A stretch of DNA of 8,124 nucleotides from positions 1-8,124 of the forward strand of contig CAZUWA010000044.1 in the NCBI GenBank assembly GCA_964623895.1, written 5' to 3'. The notes beneath the pieces were generated by a model. The model had not been told where the DNA came from. It saw only the letters and a list, made by a program, of their open reading frames with translations, and did not search any database. Source of the DNA: UBA11512 sp964623895 (lineage in GTDB: Bacteria; Bacillota; Clostridia; Oscillospirales; CAG-272). Numbering within the stretch: position 1 is the stretch's first letter; each line of letters starts with the position of its first letter. The translations under genes were made by a program, and so were the position numbers. Below are positions 6,734 to 8,124 of the stretch, piece by piece.

Positions 6734-6748
6734 CATCATTGTCCGTTG
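6721..6748. repeat. 14-bp tandem duplication at the DUF1643 gene end
   Basis: ATCACTGTCCGTTC (6721-6734) is followed at once by ATCATTGTCCGTTG (6735-6748), 12 of 14 bases identical. The unit length is not a multiple of three, so the two copies are read in different frames; the second one read carries the stop codon. Confidence 0.7.
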
Positions 6749-7351
6749 GCTTGCGTATTTCTCCGCATCGAATTCTTCAAGTAAACTGTCTTTTTTTAAA
6801 TAGAGTGGGTGGTGCGGATGCCCTTTGACCGAGCGCTTTCCGCAGGTATACCATTTGACATGATATTCCTTACTTTTTTCCACAAGTGCCGCAAGGCAGT
6901 CAAACAGATAGCTCCGTTTTTCGATGATCGCTCCCCATGCTGCCCATATTGCGGGTTCATCGCTGTTTTCAAGAAGGTAGGTGAGGGCTTTGACATTGTC
7001 TTCAAGCAGCTCTTTGTTGAGATCCTTCTCCATATCATCGGGATCTGTGGCACGCTGGGGGTAAAGATTGAGCATCATAAAACTGTCGTAGCCGTTATGA
7101 AAAGCGATGCGTTCCACACTTTTGAGGGTATTATCAAGGTCTTCCGGGGCGGCAGTACTTGGATTGATACCGATGCAGATGAGCGGATGTTTTCCTCTGG
7201 TACCGAGAATGTATCGGTATTCCTCATATCTGCAGGGGACATACAGCCATTTTTCGCTGTTATAGTTCTTCTGCGGCAAAAGGGCTTCTGCCAGCAGATC
7301 TTTGAATGGACGGATTTCCAATTCTGCTGTCTGCGTTTTCGGAATGTGCAT
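6722..7351 (-). CDS. DUF1643 domain-containing protein
   Basis: The 209-residue soluble protein shows the conserved blocks of the DUF1643 family: YRYILG (45-50), LICIGINPSTA (57-67) followed by DLDNT, NLYPQRATDP (95-104), WAAWG (136-140) and KGHPHHPLYLKK near the C-terminus (176-187). There is no signal peptide or membrane segment, so it should be cytoplasmic. The biochemical role of DUF1643 is not established; the conserved NPS, WG and GHP-HPL motifs suggest a folded domain with a binding site, but no reaction can be named. The frame is open to an ATG at 7393, but that codon lies between the -35 and -10 of the predicted promoter; the ATG at 7351, with GAGGAG 6 nt upstream, is the likely start. 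It has its own promoter and terminator, so it is a single-gene unit between pyruvate:ferredoxin oxidoreductase and the exporter operon. Confidence 0.85.
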   Translation of the reverse strand: MHIPKTQTAELEIRPFKDLLAEALLPQKNYNSEKWLYVPCRYEEYRYILGTRGKHPLICIGINPSTAAPEDLDNTLKSVERIAFHNGYDSFMMLNLYPQRATDPDDMEKDLNKELLEDNVKALTYLLENSDEPAIWAAWGAIIEKRSYLFDCLAALVEKSKEYHVKWYTCGKRSVKGHPHHPLYLKKDSLLEEFDAEKYASQRTMMNGQ

Positions 7352-7381
7352 GTTTTTCTCCTCGCTTCGACTGTTTTCGCC

Positions 7382-7410
7382 AGTATAACACATTTTTTTG
7401 AGAAATGCAA
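7382..7410 (-). promoter_or_regulatory. Sigma-A-type promoter of the DUF1643 gene
   Basis: TTGCAT (7405-7410 on the minus strand), a 17-base spacer, and TATACT (7382-7387) with TG one base upstream of the -10 (extended -10). The predicted start near 7375 leaves a leader of about 24 nt with GAGGAG before the ATG at 7351, which also decides the start codon. Confidence 0.75.
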
Positions 7411-7540
7411 GGATTTTACCGAAGAGTTACAAACAGAGAGGGCGTACTTTTTTGTCTTCGCCGCTTTTTAAGAGTTTTTGAGAGAGACGGGCGGAAACTT
7501 TGGCGCAGGGGTTAATTATCTATTCGTAAAAAAACGGATC

Positions 7541-7577
7541 AAGAAAAATGGCGCAACGATCATTCGTTGCGCCATTT
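7541..7577 (-). terminator. Rho-independent terminator of pyruvate:ferredoxin oxidoreductase gene
   Basis: A perfect 14-bp stem (7564-7577 with 7546-7559, loop ATGA in the transcript) begins 13 nt after the stop codon and runs into a U-rich tail (UUUUUCUU, complement of 7541-7548). It closes the upstream transcription unit. The region from here to the DUF1643 promoter (about 7411-7540) shows no convincing gene or further signal. Confidence 0.9.
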
Positions 7578-7590
7578 GGGGACTTAAGCA

Positions 7591-8124
7591 TTATTCGTAT
7601 AACTTGCCCATTTTCTGCAGTCTGTCGTACTTCGCCGCAGCGTGTGCCGCAGCTTTTGCGAACAGTTCTTCTGCTCTTTGCGGGAAGGACTGCGCAAGTC
7701 TTGCGTATCTGGTCTCGCTCTTGATAAATTCGACATAGTCGGCTGTCGGTGCCTTCGAGTCGATGGTGAGTTTGTTTTCAGCCTGTGGGTTGTAACGGAA
7801 CATGTTCCAGTAGCCTGCGTCAACTGCCTTCTTCATTTCGAGTTGGCAGTTCTGCATGCCACCCTTGACGCCGTGCATTTCGCAAGGTGCATAGCCGATG
7901 ATCAAAGACGGACCCGGATAAGCCTCAGCCTCTGTCATCGCCTTTAATGTTTGGTTCATGTCAGCGCCCATGGCGATCTGTGCAACGTATACATAGCCGT
8001 AGGACATTGCGATCTCCGCAAGATTCTTCTTGCCAAGCGCCTTGCCTGCTGCCGCAAACTGTGCGACCTGACCGATGTTGGAAGCCTTGGAAGCCTGTCC
8101 GCCGGTGTTGGAGTAAACCTCGGT
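7591..8124 (-). CDS. nifJ: Pyruvate:ferredoxin (flavodoxin) oxidoreductase, C-terminal fragment
   Basis: The frame runs in from the right edge of the window and ends with TAA at 7593-7591, so only the last 177 residues of a protein of usually about 1,170 are seen. The fragment opens with TEVYSNTGGQASKAS, the conserved thiamine diphosphate/Mg-binding segment of domain VI, and continues with AMSYGYVYVAQIAMGAD, PSLIIGYAPCEMHG and a C-terminal helical tail ending in KMGKLYE. The cysteine in YAPC (residue 81 of the fragment) corresponds to the C-terminal cysteine that completes ligation of the cluster nearest the thiamine diphosphate in known enzymes. The enzyme is cytoplasmic and oxidatively decarboxylates pyruvate with CoA to acetyl-CoA and CO2, reducing ferredoxin, a central step in anaerobic fermentation. 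No damage is visible in the part present. The assignment is very secure; a 2-oxoacid oxidoreductase of a closely related type is the only alternative. Confidence 0.95.
   Translation of the reverse strand, partial: TEVYSNTGGQASKASNIGQVAQFAAAGKALGKKNLAEIAMSYGYVYVAQIAMGADMNQTLKAMTEAEAYPGPSLIIGYAPCEMHGVKGGMQNCQLEMKKAVDAGYWNMFRYNPQAENKLTIDSKAPTADYVEFIKSETRYARLAQSFPQRAEELFAKAAAHAAAKYDRLQKMGKLYE

Noticed and set aside
7352..7393. Longer start for the DUF1643 protein at 7393
   Set aside because: The codon lies between the -35 and -10 of the predicted promoter and so upstream of the transcript start; the ATG at 7351 has GAGGAG at proper distance.
6809..7471. 220-residue plus-strand open frame opposite the DUF1643 gene
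   Set aside because: It is the reverse-strand shadow of a gene with clear family motifs and own promoter; no domain is recognised in it.
7478..7738. 86-residue plus-strand open frame spanning the oxidoreductase terminator
   Set aside because: It runs through a strong minus-strand terminator hairpin and antisense into the oxidoreductase gene, with no recognisable content.

Overview
The window looks like chromosomal DNA of an anaerobic Gram-positive Clostridia-type bacterium. The grounds are a pyruvate:ferredoxin oxidoreductase, strong AGGAG ribosome binding sites, sigma-A-type promoters with extended -10 elements, U-tract terminators, a lipoprotein with a Gram-positive style signal, and the C-terminus of a large serine recombinase of the kind carried by clostridial integrative elements. 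The genus cannot be told from the sequence.

Layout. Bases 1-287 (+) hold the last part of a large serine site-specific recombinase, followed by a strong terminator (about 345-394). This is probably one end of an integrated mobile element lying mostly to the left of the window. Everything else is on the minus strand. Reading in the direction of transcription (right to left): the C-terminal 177 residues of pyruvate:ferredoxin oxidoreductase (7591-8124) with its own terminator; a single-gene unit for a DUF1643 protein (6722-7351) with its own promoter and terminator; then a five-gene operon (6564 down to 463) starting at a good promoter (6624-6652). The operon encodes an ABC ATPase, an ABC-2 type permease, a GldG-family auxiliary protein, a DUF4340 membrane-anchored protein, and a parvulin-like lipoprotein.

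How the genes work together. ATPase and permease form a GldA/GldF-like ABC transporter core. The GldG-like and DUF4340 proteins are membrane-anchored proteins with large domains that probably sit outside the membrane. The last gene adds a surface lipoprotein related to PrsA/SurA-type foldases. The first four genes are tightly packed (4 nt gap, 18 nt gap, 1 nt TAATG overlap), so they are surely one unit. The lipoprotein follows after 51 nt that contain a 12-bp hairpin, which suggests its expression is set separately. The substrate is unknown. The Bacteroidota gliding role of GldA/F/G should not be transferred to this organism.

The most interesting points are the probable element/chromosome junction with an outward-facing promoter-like sequence, the exporter operon ending in a parvulin lipoprotein whose parvulin domain seems to lack one conserved histidine, operator-like inverted repeats at the operon promoter, and a 14-bp tandem duplication that forms the stop codon and terminator of the DUF1643 gene. 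No tRNA, rRNA, CRISPR array or insertion sequence was seen.
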